Of a DNA stretch of 13,037 nt, positions 1-6,403 are shown in pieces. The stretch is taken from NCBI GenBank assembly GCA_900542115.1, contig UQMC01000053.1, positions 1 to 13,037 on the forward strand, in the 5' to 3' direction. The notes under the pieces were generated by a model that was not told the DNA's origin, did no database searches, and saw only the letters and a list, made by a program, of their open reading frames with translations. Both the position numbers and the translations under genes were made by a program. Source of the stretch: an uncultured Oscillibacter sp. (GTDB lineage: Bacteria > Bacillota > Clostridia > Oscillospirales > Oscillospiraceae). The number at the start of each line of letters is the position of its first letter. The stretch's first letter is position 1.

Positions 1-52
1 TTTTTACCAATTTCTACCCCGCCTTCTTCCCACTTTTACCATCCTCTTTACC
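1..52 (-). promoter_or_regulatory. Tandem GG(T/G)A repeats, possible operator of a gene off the left edge
   Basis: Read on the minus strand, these bases carry five G-rich units: GGTA or GGGA, at plus-strand positions 5-8, 15-18, 28-32, 37-40 and 49-52. They are spaced about 9-13 bases apart with A-rich spacers. No gene is visible here, so the repeats would sit upstream of a minus-strand gene lying left of the window. The layout resembles the tandem G-rich repeats bound by MraZ in front of the mraZ/dcw division cluster in Firmicutes. That match is from memory, and the downstream gene cannot be seen. Confidence 0.3.
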
Positions 53-103
53 TCTCATTTGTACAATAGGTATGACTTCCGTGAGGAAACACGGTCAAAT
101 CTC

Positions 104-141
104 AAAAAATCGGTTGGAATCCTGTGGGGCCTGCGCCCGAT
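104..141 (-). terminator. Weak candidate terminator of the pyruvate-kinase-like gene
   Basis: On the minus strand, downstream of the kinase stop, ATCGG (plus 137-141) can pair with CCGAT (plus 109-113). A run of six T follows (complement of A104-109). The stem is only 5 bp and the loop is long, with possible inner GGGC/GCCC pairing that partly conflicts. It is the only T-run hairpin in the 196 bases between the gene and the window edge. A second small hairpin (CCGTG/CACGG, 79-94) has no T-run. Confidence 0.3.
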
Positions 142-196
142 CGGCATTCGGGATAGGTGGGAAGTCTTCTCTCTAATATGTAAATGGTATAGTTGC

Positions 197-1213
197 TTAA
201 TCTTCATCCGCCTTTTCGCGGGAGCGCAGCCATTGTTCAGCCGCCTCCGCCGTTTTCACCAGATAGCGAATCGTTTCCGCCGGGTAACGCCCCACAGCGG
301 TCTCCCCGGTAACCATGACGGAGGTGGCGCCATCCACCACCGCATTGAAAATGTCGCTGACCTCCGCCCGGGTGGGAACAGGACTATTCTCCATGGAGGC
401 CAGCATTTGCGTCACCACCATAAAGGGCTTTCCAGCGGCGCAGCACCGCGCCGCAATCCGCTTCTGGAGGGCCGGAAGCTCCCACAGCGGGACCGCGTTC
501 CCCAAATCTCCCCGGGCAATAACTATCTCGTCACAGGCCGGAAGGAGTTCGTCCAACTGTCCCACACCATCTAAATTTTCGATTTTCGCAAACAACCTGA
601 TCTGCCTGCCGCCATTAGCGTCCAACGCCTGCCGCACCGCCAGCAGGTCCGCCCGGTCCCGCACAAAGGGCTGCATCACGCCGGTGACACCGTATTCCGC
701 CGCACAACGGATGTTTTCCATGTCAGCCTCTGTCAAAGCCGGTGGGCGCAGGCCCCGCACGCCCGGCAGCGCAATGCTTTTGCGCCCCCGCAGCGTACCG
801 CCCCGCTCCACCCGGGCGCACACGGAGGCTCCACGGTTCTCCGTTACAGTCAGCAGCAGCTTTCCGTCATCCAACAGCACGGTCTGTCCCGGCTCCAGAT
901 ACGGAAGAAGCAGTGCCGGCACGGGAATGCCGCCCTGTCCCAGCATAATTGGGCTCCCCTCTGTCAGCTCCACCGGCATTTCCATGGACCCTACCCGCAG
1001 CTCCGGCCCTTGCAAATCCACTAACAGCTTTGCCGCCACGCCGACACGCCCCGCTGCCTCGTGAAAGGCCGCCAACTGCGCCGAGGCACCCTTCAGCGTC
1101 ACATGGGACAGGTTCAGGCGCATACCGGTCATACCAGCCTCAAACATTTCCGCAAGGCAATCGACCGAGGCACAGGCCGGGCCCAGTGTTCCGTAATACT
1201 CCATAGCAGGCAT
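197..1213 (-). CDS. pyk: Pyruvate-kinase-like protein lacking the C-terminal domain
   Basis: 338 residues covering the A (TIM barrel) and B domains of pyruvate kinase, which transfers phosphate from phosphoenolpyruvate to ADP in the cytosol. Residues seen: R32, N34 and S36 in MRLNLSH; GPELR at 69-73; the AKIEN motif with K210 and E212; ARGDLG with D236; TQML with T268; PTRAE at 280-284; and TGETA at 302-306. These cover the catalytic lysine, the metal ligands E and D, and the catalytic threonine. Usual bacterial enzymes are about 470 residues or more; this one stops just after the barrel, so the C-terminal (allosteric) domain is missing. The usual DTKGPE reads DLQGPE here, so a conserved threonine involved in K+ binding is leucine 67. 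The start at 1213 has GGAG seven bases upstream. Divergent from pstS. It may be an active paralogue or a repurposed one. Confidence 0.82.
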   Translation of the reverse strand: MPAMEYYGTLGPACASVDCLAEMFEAGMTGMRLNLSHVTLKGASAQLAAFHEAAGRVGVAAKLLVDLQGPELRVGSMEMPVELTEGSPIMLGQGGIPVPALLLPYLEPGQTVLLDDGKLLLTVTENRGASVCARVERGGTLRGRKSIALPGVRGLRPPALTEADMENIRCAAEYGVTGVMQPFVRDRADLLAVRQALDANGGRQIRLFAKIENLDGVGQLDELLPACDEIVIARGDLGNAVPLWELPALQKRIAARCCAAGKPFMVVTQMLASMENSPVPTRAEVSDIFNAVVDGATSVMVTGETAVGRYPAETIRYLVKTAEAAEQWLRSREKADED

Positions 1214-1222
1214 TTCCCTTCT

Positions 1223-1237
1223 CCGGCCCCTGGCCGG
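1223..1237 (-). other. Leader hairpin just upstream of the pyk ribosome site
   Basis: CCGGCC (1223-1228) and GGCCGG (1232-1237) form a perfect 6-bp stem with a 3-base loop. In the kinase mRNA (minus strand) its last two G bases overlap the GGAG Shine-Dalgarno sequence, so it could limit translation. On the plus strand the stem is followed by TCCTTTTT, which looks like a terminator, although no plus-strand gene lies upstream. It might block stray transcription from entering the pst promoter. Confidence 0.4.
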
Positions 1238-1262
1238 TCCTTTTTATTTATAATTGAATCCC

Positions 1263-1290
1263 ATTATACCGAACCGCCGCGCTTTTGCAA
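1263..1290 (-). promoter_or_regulatory. Sigma-A-type promoter of the pyk-like gene
   Basis: On the minus strand, TTGCAA (plus 1285-1290) and a perfect TATAAT (complement of 1263-1268) are separated by 16 bases. The start codon lies about 50 bases downstream. The -35 matches the TTGACA consensus at four of six positions. Found by eye. Confidence 0.65.
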
Positions 1291-1313
1291 GAAGATCCGC
1301 GAAGCGGCCTCTA

Positions 1314-1370
1314 ATTTGACATGGATTTTACATAGGTTGTCTTTTTCATTTTACATGGCACCGCTACACT
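1314..1370 (+). promoter_or_regulatory. Pho-box array and promoter of pstS
   Basis: Three near-identical direct repeats, consensus ATTTKACAT, begin at 1314, 1325 and 1348. Their hexamer cores are TTGACA (1316-1321), TTTACA (1327-1332) and TTTACA (1350-1355). The spacing is 11 and then 23 bases; a degenerate fourth unit (TTGTCT, 1337-1342) fills the gap in near phase. PhoB/PhoP family regulators bind tandem TTNACA-like repeats with an 11-base period. A -10-like TACACT (1365-1370) starts nine bases after the last repeat, and no good -35 exists, as expected for an activator-dependent promoter. The response regulator encoded in this operon is the obvious binder, giving positive autoregulation under phosphate starvation. 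That last step is inferred. Confidence 0.72.
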
Positions 1371-1422
1371 GATAAGCGTACCGAGGAGTGAATCCCGAAT
1401 ATCTGAAAAGAGGAAGAACAAC

Positions 1423-2304
1423 ATGAAAAAGACACTTGCATTGCTTTTAACACTGGCCCTGAGCATGGCCGCTCTCACCGGCTGCGGCTCCAAGACGGAC
1501 GCCCCTGCCGCTGACAGCACTGACTCCACCACCGGAACCGAGACGCCTGCCGCCCTGTCCGGCAGCGTGTCCACTAACGGCTCCACTTCCATGGAGAAGG
1601 TCATCGGCATTCTCAGTGAGCAGTTCATGGCGGACAACAGCGGCGTTTCCGTCACCTATGACCCCACCGGCTCCGGCGCGGGCATTGAGGCCGCCTCTAA
1701 TGGCTCCGCCGACATCGGCCTTTCCTCCCGTGCCCTGAAGGACGAGGAGACCGCCGGCGGCCTGACCGGCACCACCGTGGCGCTGGACGGTATCGCTGTC
1801 ATCGTCAACGCGGGCAGCAAGGTGGAGGACCTGAGCGTGGAACAGATCGCCCAGATCTTCACCGGTGAGATCACCGACTGGAGCGAGGTGGGCGGCGAGG
1901 CCGGCACCATCTCCTGCATCGGCCGCGAGGCTGGCAGCGGCACCCGGGACGGTTTTGAGTCCATCACCAACACCAAGGACGCCTGCAAGCTGGATCAGGA
2001 GCTGACCTCCACCGGCGGCGTCATTGAAGCGGTGGCTGGCAATCCCAACGCCATCGGCTATGCCTCCCTCTCCGCTGTGGAGGGCAAGGATGCCATCAAG
2101 GCTCTGACTGTGGGCGGCGTGGCCTGCACTGAGGAAACTGTTCTGGACGGAAGCTATGCCATTCAGCGTCCCTTCGTGCTGGTGACCCGCACCGGCGAGG
2201 CCCTGTCTCCTGCCGCTCAGGCGTTCTTCGACTTCGCTACGTCCTCCGCTGCCAATGACCTCATCAAGTCCGCCGGTGCGGTTCCCGTAGCAGCTGCTCA
2301 ATAA
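1423..2304 (+). CDS. pstS: Phosphate ABC transporter, phosphate-binding lipoprotein PstS
   Basis: 293 residues. The N-terminus is a lipoprotein signal: KK charge, hydrophobic core, and the lipobox LTGC with C21 as the lipidated cysteine. A flexible Ser/Thr/Asp-rich linker (22-45) follows, then the PBP-like domain. Family motifs are visible: STNGSTSMEK at 50-59, DPTGSGAG at 80-87, and GREAGSGTRDGFES at 167-180, which holds the phosphate-contacting Ser/Thr/Arg. The protein should sit on the outer face of the membrane and deliver phosphate to PstC/PstA. The start has AGGAAG (1411-1416) at suitable spacing. It is the first gene of the Pho operon, behind the Pho-box array. A 179-base hairpin-rich gap separates it from pstC, which probably helps keep binding-protein levels above those of the permease. 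Confidence 0.95.
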   Translation: MKKTLALLLTLALSMAALTGCGSKTDAPAADSTDSTTGTETPAALSGSVSTNGSTSMEKVIGILSEQFMADNSGVSVTYDPTGSGAGIEAASNGSADIGLSSRALKDEETAGGLTGTTVALDGIAVIVNAGSKVEDLSVEQIAQIFTGEITDWSEVGGEAGTISCIGREAGSGTRDGFESITNTKDACKLDQELTSTGGVIEAVAGNPNAIGYASLSAVEGKDAIKALTVGGVACTEETVLDGSYAIQRPFVLVTRTGEALSPAAQAFFDFATSSAANDLIKSAGAVPVAAAQ

Positions 2305-2320
2305 ATTGAACAGCTGCAAA

Positions 2321-2345
2321 GGATTTCAGCCTTTGGCTGAAATCC
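2321..2345 (+). other. Stem-loop directly after pstS
   Basis: A perfect 11-bp inverted repeat (GGATTTCAGCC at 2321-2331, GGCTGAAATCC at 2335-2345) has a TTT loop and starts 16 bases after the pstS stop. No T-run follows on the plus strand; instead A-rich sequence follows. It is therefore more likely an mRNA 3'-end stabiliser or partial attenuator than a full terminator. Confidence 0.7.
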
Positions 2346-2350
2346 GGGTG

Positions 2351-2451
2351 ATTAAAAAAATGCAGGAAACCCCTCTTGGGTTTCCCGCACACACCCTTCC
2401 TTACCGCAGCTTGACAACTCTCCGCCTCCATCCACCGCTGTGGGTGGAGGC
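2351..2451 (-). repeat. Intergenic repeat element with reverse-facing terminator in the pstS-pstC gap
   Basis: Read on the minus strand, in order, it has: a 12-bp hairpin (2440-2451 with 2424-2435, one G-U pair, 4-base loop); GAGAGTTGTCAA (2411-2422); a 17-mer CGGTAAGGAAGGGTGTG (2390-2406); and a hairpin GGAAACCC/GGGTTTCC (2365-2385) followed by TGCA and seven T, a typical intrinsic terminator. No minus-strand gene feeds this terminator. The 17-mer recurs exactly on the plus strand at 13018-13034, again preceded by a hairpin and a GAGA..TGTC motif. This points to a dispersed element inserted between pstS and pstC. The part nearest pstC could still act as a stem-loop in the pst mRNA. Confidence 0.55.
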
Positions 2452-2483
2452 TGTTCCCATGAAAACGAAGAAAGGAGCCTTGT

Positions 2484-3443
2484 ATGGACTCTGACGCAAT
2501 TCTGACCGCTGTAAACGCAGCGGAGAGCATGGTAAATGCCCCCCATGAGCCGGAGCGGAGCAGCTACCGCGCCCGAAAGGCCATGGAGGAAGTGATTCAC
2601 CTGATTTTCCTGCTCTGCGGCATTGTGGCGGTGGCCTTTGTGCTGCTCATCAGCCTGTATCTGATTCTCTCCGGTCTACCTGCCATCCGGGAGATCGGCC
2701 TGTTCAAATTTCTGTTGGGCCGGGTCTGGGACCCCACGAATACCACCACCGGCGCACAGTTCGGCATTCTGGCCTTTATCCTCACCTCTGTGTACGGCAC
2801 TGCCGGGGCGATCGTGGTGGGCGTACCGGTGGGGCTGATGACCGCCATGTTCTTGGCTAAGGCCGCGCCGCCGCGGCTGGCAGCCGTGATTCGCACTGCC
2901 GTGCAGCTTTTGGCAGGAATCCCTTCTGTAGTGTACGGCCTTGTGGGCATGATCGTGCTGGTGCCCGCCATTCAGAAGGCGTTCAGCCTCGGTTCCGGCG
3001 CCTGTCTGCTGGCGGCCATCATCGTGCTGGCCATCATGATTCTGCCCTCTATCATCAACGTGTCGGAAACGGCGCTGCGGGCCGTTCCCCGTGAGTATGA
3101 GGAGGCCAGTCTGGCGCTGGGTGCCACGGAAACGGAAACATGGTTCCGCGTCAGTCTTCACGCCGCCCGCAGCGGTGTGGCTACCGCGGTGGTGCTGGGC
3201 GTGGGCCGGGCCATCGGCGAGGCCATGGCCATCATCATGGTGGCAGGTAACGTGTCCAATATGCCGGGTCTCTTTACACCGGTGCGCTTTCTCACCACCG
3301 GCATCGTTTCCGGCATGGCCTACGCCCGGGTGGGGAGTCTTTATCATCAGGCGCTTTACTCCATCGCGCTGGTGCTGTTTCTATTTATCATGCTCATCAA
3401 TGTATTTTTAAATGTGTGCGTCAAGCGCAGAAAGGAGGGCTGA
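2484..3443 (+). CDS. pstC: Phosphate ABC transporter permease PstC
   Basis: 319 residues; one of the two membrane subunits of the Pst importer. A cytoplasmic N-terminal stretch of about 35 residues comes before six likely membrane segments, roughly 36-62, 94-124, 134-162, 173-192, 232-256 and 288-312. The EAA loop that contacts the ATPase is at about 204-231 (EYEEASLALGATETETW). LLAGIPSVVYGLVGM (142-156) is typical of Pst permeases. The start has AAAGGAG (2471-2477) six bases upstream. The stop is one base before the pstA start, so the two are translationally close and should form the PstC-PstA heterodimer. The order, and the longer N-terminus compared with the next gene, favour PstC over PstA. 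Confidence 0.94.
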   Translation: MDSDAILTAVNAAESMVNAPHEPERSSYRARKAMEEVIHLIFLLCGIVAVAFVLLISLYLILSGLPAIREIGLFKFLLGRVWDPTNTTTGAQFGILAFILTSVYGTAGAIVVGVPVGLMTAMFLAKAAPPRLAAVIRTAVQLLAGIPSVVYGLVGMIVLVPAIQKAFSLGSGACLLAAIIVLAIMILPSIINVSETALRAVPREYEEASLALGATETETWFRVSLHAARSGVATAVVLGVGRAIGEAMAIIMVAGNVSNMPGLFTPVRFLTTGIVSGMAYARVGSLYHQALYSIALVLFLFIMLINVFLNVCVKRRKEG

Positions 3444-3444
3444 C

Positions 3445-4296
3445 ATGGACCAGCATCTTTCTCCCCGCCGCAGGGCCTATGATCTGGGGCTGCGCCTGTG
3501 CATGATTTTCTGCGCCGGTGTGACCTGCGCCCTGCTGATCTTTCTCATCGGCTATATCTTCTGCCGGGGCCTTCCCAATCTGACATGGGACCTGCTCTCC
3601 GGCCAGACCAGCTATATTCAAAATACCATCGGCATCCTGCCGAATATCCTGAACACGCTCTATATTATTTTCGTGGCCATGGTCATCGTTCTGCCGCTGG
3701 GCGTAGGTGCCGCCGTATACCTGACGGAATACGCGGAGAACCGGCGGCTGGTGAGTCTCATTGAGTTTGCCGCCGAGACCCTCACCGGCATCCCCTCCAT
3801 TATTTTCGGACTGGTGGGAATGCTGCTGTTCGTACAGAAAATGAATTTGCAGGCGGGCATTCTGGCCGGCGGCTTGACGCTGGTGGTCATGATTCTGCCT
3901 ACCATCCTCCGCACCACGCAGGAAAGCCTCAAGACCGTCCCCCAGTCCTACCGGGAGGGGGCGCTGGGGCTGGGCGCCGGAAAATGGCGCATGATCCGCA
4001 CCGTGGTGCTCCCCAACGCCATTGACGGAATCGTCACCGGCTGCATTCTGGCCGTGGGCCGCATTGTGGGTGAGAGTGCCGCGCTGCTGTACACCGCAGG
4101 CTTTGGGCTGGTGCTCAGCAGCTTTGTCAAGGCGCTGCACACCTCCTCCGCCACGCTGACGGTGGCGCTGTACGTCTACGCCAACGAGCGGGGCGAAACG
4201 GCGGTGGCCTTTTCCATCGCCTCCATCCTGATGCTGCTGACCCTGCTCATCAACCTTTCCGCCGCCCTGCTGGGCCGGAAGCTGAAAAAGAATTGA
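3445..4296 (+). CDS. pstA: Phosphate ABC transporter permease PstA
   Basis: 283 residues from the ATG at 3445, which has AAAGGAGG (3431-3438) six bases upstream. An in-frame upstream start at 3412 would overlap pstC by about 30 bases and lacks a ribosome site, so it was not used. Membrane segments at roughly 19-40, 68-95, 105-131, 137-156, 195-225 and 252-277; the EAA loop is at about 169-196 ([18 protein letters not shown]). [16 protein letters not shown] (111-126) mirrors the equivalent PstC region. It pairs with PstC as the channel. Its TGA (4294-4296) overlaps the ribosome site of pstB, so translation is probably coupled. Confidence 0.94.
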   Translation: MDQHLSPRRRAYDLGLRLCMIFCAGVTCALLIFLIGYIFCRGLPNLTWDLLSGQTSYIQNTIGILPNILNTLYIIFVAMVIVLPLGVGAAVYLTEYAENRRLVSLIEFAAETLTGIPSIIFGLVGMLLFVQKMNLQAGILAGGLTLVVMILPTILRTTQESLKTVPQSYREGALGLGAGKWRMIRTVVLPNAIDGIVTGCILAVGRIVGESAALLYTAGFGLVLSSFVKALHTSSATLTVALYVYANERGETAVAFSIASILMLLTLLINLSAALLGRKLKKN

Positions 4297-4304
4297 GGAT
4301 ACCT

Positions 4305-5060
4305 ATGGAACCTATATTGGATGCAAAAAATCTGAACCTCTGGTACGGCCAGACCCACGCCCTCCGGGACGTGTCCATCGCAATTCCACCCCACGAGATC
4401 ACTGCCTTCATCGGTCCCTCCGGCTGCGGAAAATCCACGTTTCTGCGGACGCTGAACCGCATGAATGACCTCATCCCTTCCGTGCGAATCACCGGCGAGG
4501 TGGACTTTCACGGACAGAATATCTATGACGGCGCCGTGGACCCCACATGGCTCCGCAAGCGCATCGGCATGGTCTTTCAAAAGGCCAATCCCTTCCCCAT
4601 GAGCATTTATGACAACGTGGCCTACGGCCCCCGGACCCACGGCATCCGCAGCCGCGCCAAGCTGGATGAGCTGGTGGAGCGCTCTCTGCGCTCCGCCGCT
4701 ATCTGGGACGAGGTAAAGGACCGGCTGAAGAAAAGCGCGCTGGGCCTCTCCGGTGGCCAGCAGCAGCGGCTGTGCATCGCCCGGGCGCTGGCCGTGGAGC
4801 CGGAGATTTTGCTCATGGACGAATCCACCAGCGCGCTGGACCCCATCTCCACCTCCAAAATTGAGGACCTGGCCGTGGAGCTGAAAAAGGACTACACCGT
4901 GGTCATGGTGACCCACAATATGCAGCAGGCCGCCCGCGTTTCCGACAACACCGCGTTTTTCCTGCTGGGCGAGCTGGTGGAATTCGGAAAGACCGAGCGC
5001 CTGTTCTCCACTCCCTCCGACAAGCGGACGGAGGACTACATCACCGGGAGGTTCGGATAA
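4305..5060 (+). CDS. pstB: Phosphate ABC transporter ATPase PstB
   Basis: 251 residues, the normal length for PstB, the cytosolic ATPase that drives phosphate uptake. Visible motifs: Walker [10 protein letters not shown] (37-45), Q-loop Q92, signature LSGGQQQ (148-154), Walker B ILLMDE (168-173), D-loop SALD (176-179), and the switch histidine H204 in [22 protein letters not shown] (91-105) is the characteristic PstB stretch. The ATG at 4305 was chosen because GAGGA (4295-4299) lies just upstream; an in-frame TTG at 4293 would lack a ribosome site. Walker B is followed by serine (DES) where proline (DEP) is usual, a mild oddity that leaves the catalytic glutamate intact. phoU begins two bases after the stop. 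Confidence 0.96.
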   Translation: MEPILDAKNLNLWYGQTHALRDVSIAIPPHEITAFIGPSGCGKSTFLRTLNRMNDLIPSVRITGEVDFHGQNIYDGAVDPTWLRKRIGMVFQKANPFPMSIYDNVAYGPRTHGIRSRAKLDELVERSLRSAAIWDEVKDRLKKSALGLSGGQQQRLCIARALAVEPEILLMDESTSALDPISTSKIEDLAVELKKDYTVVMVTHNMQQAARVSDNTAFFLLGELVEFGKTERLFSTPSDKRTEDYITGRFG

Positions 5061-5061
5061 C

Positions 5062-5718
5062 ATGAGAAACCGTTTTGACGAACAGTTGGCCCAGCTCAAC
5101 CACGAGATGATCGAAATGGGCGCGCTGTGCGAGGAGGTCATCGCGCTGGCCTCCAAGGCCCTGACAGAGAGCGACCGGACGCTGGCGAAAAAGGTCGCGC
5201 CGGTGGACAGTGAGATCGACCGCAAGGAGCGGGACATTGAGAGCCTTTGTCTGCGGCTGCTGCTCCAGCAGCAGCCCGTGGCCCGGGACCTGCGGCAGAT
5301 CTCCGCCGCTTTGAAAATGATCACCGACATGGAGCGAATCGGCGATCAGGCAGAGGACATTGCCGAGATCATCGCCTTTTTGGAGGACCGGCAGGCGGAA
5401 AATGACGCCGTTTTCCGTGAAATGGCCCGGGCCGTGATTCAAATGGTGACGGAAAGTGTAGACGCCTATGTAAAATGTGATATAATCTTAGCGAAAAAGG
5501 TCATTGCCGATGACGATTACGTGGATGACTGCTTCGCCCGCATCAAGCAGAGCCTCATCAGCCGCATTGCCGCCGCGCCTACAGAGGGCGAATACGCCCT
5601 TGACCTGCTGATGATTGCCAAATACTATGAGCGAATCGGAGACCACGCCACCAACATTGCCGAGTGGGTCATCTACTCCGTCACCGGCGTGCACAAGGAC
5701 GAAATCACTCTGACATAA
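5062..5718 (+). CDS. phoU: Phosphate-signalling regulator PhoU
   Basis: 218 residues, all helical, with the two tandem PhoU repeats. Each repeat has its metal-binding signature: ERIGDQAEDIAE (91-102) and ERIGDHATNIAEW (190-202). PhoU links the Pst transporter to the sensor kinase PhoR and keeps the Pho response off when phosphate is plentiful; it also limits uptake. The start has GGGAGG (5046-5051) ten bases upstream, inside the end of pstB. It sits between pstB and phoB in a co-directional run, so transporter, adaptor and two-component system are made together. Codons 139-143 contain rare ATA and TTA codons that form a promoter-like motif; see the separate entry. Confidence 0.95.
   Translation: MRNRFDEQLAQLNHEMIEMGALCEEVIALASKALTESDRTLAKKVAPVDSEIDRKERDIESLCLRLLLQQQPVARDLRQISAALKMITDMERIGDQAEDIAEIIAFLEDRQAENDAVFREMARAVIQMVTESVDAYVKCDIILAKKVIADDDYVDDCFARIKQSLISRIAAAPTEGEYALDLLMIAKYYERIGDHATNIAEWVIYSVTGVHKDEITLT
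5478..5486 (+). promoter_or_regulatory. Perfect extended -10 motif inside phoU, possible phoB-phoR promoter
   Basis: TGATATAAT (5478-5486) is a perfect TGnTATAAT extended -10 element inside phoU, about 240 bases before phoB. No good -35 is present at 16-18 bases (5457-5463 is poor), but extended -10 promoters can do without one. It is built from ATA and TTA codons, which are rare in these GC-rich genes. Transcription would start near 5493 and supply basal PhoB/PhoR when the Pho-box promoter is off. Inferred from sequence only. Confidence 0.4.
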
Positions 5719-5728
5719 GGAGAAGCGT

Positions 5729-6403
5729 ATGATCTGGTGCGTAGAGGACGATGCCGGGATTCGGGAGATCGAGCTGTATGCCCTGAACTCCACCGGCTTG
5801 GGTGCCCGGGGCTTTGAGGACGGAGCCGCCTTCTGGGAGGCTTTGCAGACCGAGACCCCGGAGCTGGTGCTGCTGGACGTCATGCTGCCGGGGGAGGACG
5901 GTGTTTCCCTGCTGCGGCGGATGAAGGCCTCCCCCAATTTCCGGGATATTCCCGTCGTCATGGCCACGGCCAAGGGCGCGGAGTATGACAAGATTCAAAG
6001 CCTTGACCTCGGGGCGGACGACTATCTGGTAAAGCCCTTCGGCGTGATGGAGATGGTCTCCCGGGTCAAAGCGGTGCTGCGGCGCTGCAGGCCGCAGGAG
6101 ACCGGGCACGTTCTCTCCGCCGGTGGCATTTCCCTTGACCCGGAACGCCGCACCGTTACAGTGGAGGGGCAGCGGGTGCAGCTCACCTATAAGGAATTTG
6201 AGCTGCTGCGGCTGTTCCTCTCCCGCCCCGGCATGGCCTTCACCCGGGAGCAGCTCTACACGCAGGTTTGGGACATGACCTACATGGACGACAGCCGCAC
6301 GCTGGATATGCACATCCGTACGCTCCGCCAAAAGCTGGGTAACTGCGGGCGGCTCATTGAAACGGTGCGGAATGTGGGTTACCGGCTGGAGGCGGCCCCA
6401 TGA
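5729..6403 (+). CDS. phoB: Phosphate response regulator, OmpR/PhoB family
   Basis: 224 residues. The receiver domain (1-120) has the acidic cluster E6-D7-D8, phosphoacceptor D50 in LLDVMLP, T80 and K102 in VKPFG. The C-terminal winged-helix DNA-binding domain (about 128-221) has the OmpR-type TYKEFELLRLF (153-163) and RTLDMHIRTLRQKL (190-203). It is phosphorylated by the adjacent kinase and should activate the pst operon at the Pho boxes before pstS. The ribosome site TAAGGAG (5716-5722) overlaps the phoU stop; its own stop overlaps the phoR start (ATGA). The same protein is called PhoP in Bacillus. Position beside phoU and the Pst genes makes the phosphate role very likely, although sequence alone would only say OmpR family. 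Confidence 0.92.
   Translation: MIWCVEDDAGIREIELYALNSTGLGARGFEDGAAFWEALQTETPELVLLDVMLPGEDGVSLLRRMKASPNFRDIPVVMATAKGAEYDKIQSLDLGADDYLVKPFGVMEMVSRVKAVLRRCRPQETGHVLSAGGISLDPERRTVTVEGQRVQLTYKEFELLRLFLSRPGMAFTREQLYTQVWDMTYMDDSRTLDMHIRTLRQKLGNCGRLIETVRNVGYRLEAAP

Noticed and set aside
59..574. 171-codon plus-strand open frame overlapping the start of the window
   Set aside because: Most of it is antisense to the pyruvate-kinase-like gene, with no ribosome site and no recognisable domain; judged a shadow of the GC-rich gene.
2321..2451. Stem-loops after pstS as a plus-strand Rho-independent terminator
   Set aside because: None of the hairpins is followed by a T-run on the plus strand; the only T-run lies on the minus strand. 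They are described as stem-loops and a repeat instead.
3412..3444. Upstream start for pstA overlapping pstC
   Set aside because: No ribosome site before 3412, while AAAGGAGG sits six bases before the ATG at 3445.
4293..4304. TTG start for pstB
   Set aside because: GAGGA at 4295-4299 serves the ATG at 4305, which also gives the standard PstB N-terminus.
4176..5330. Long minus-strand open frame opposite pstB-phoU
   Set aside because: Antisense to well-supported genes, low-complexity composition, no domain; a GC-bias artefact.
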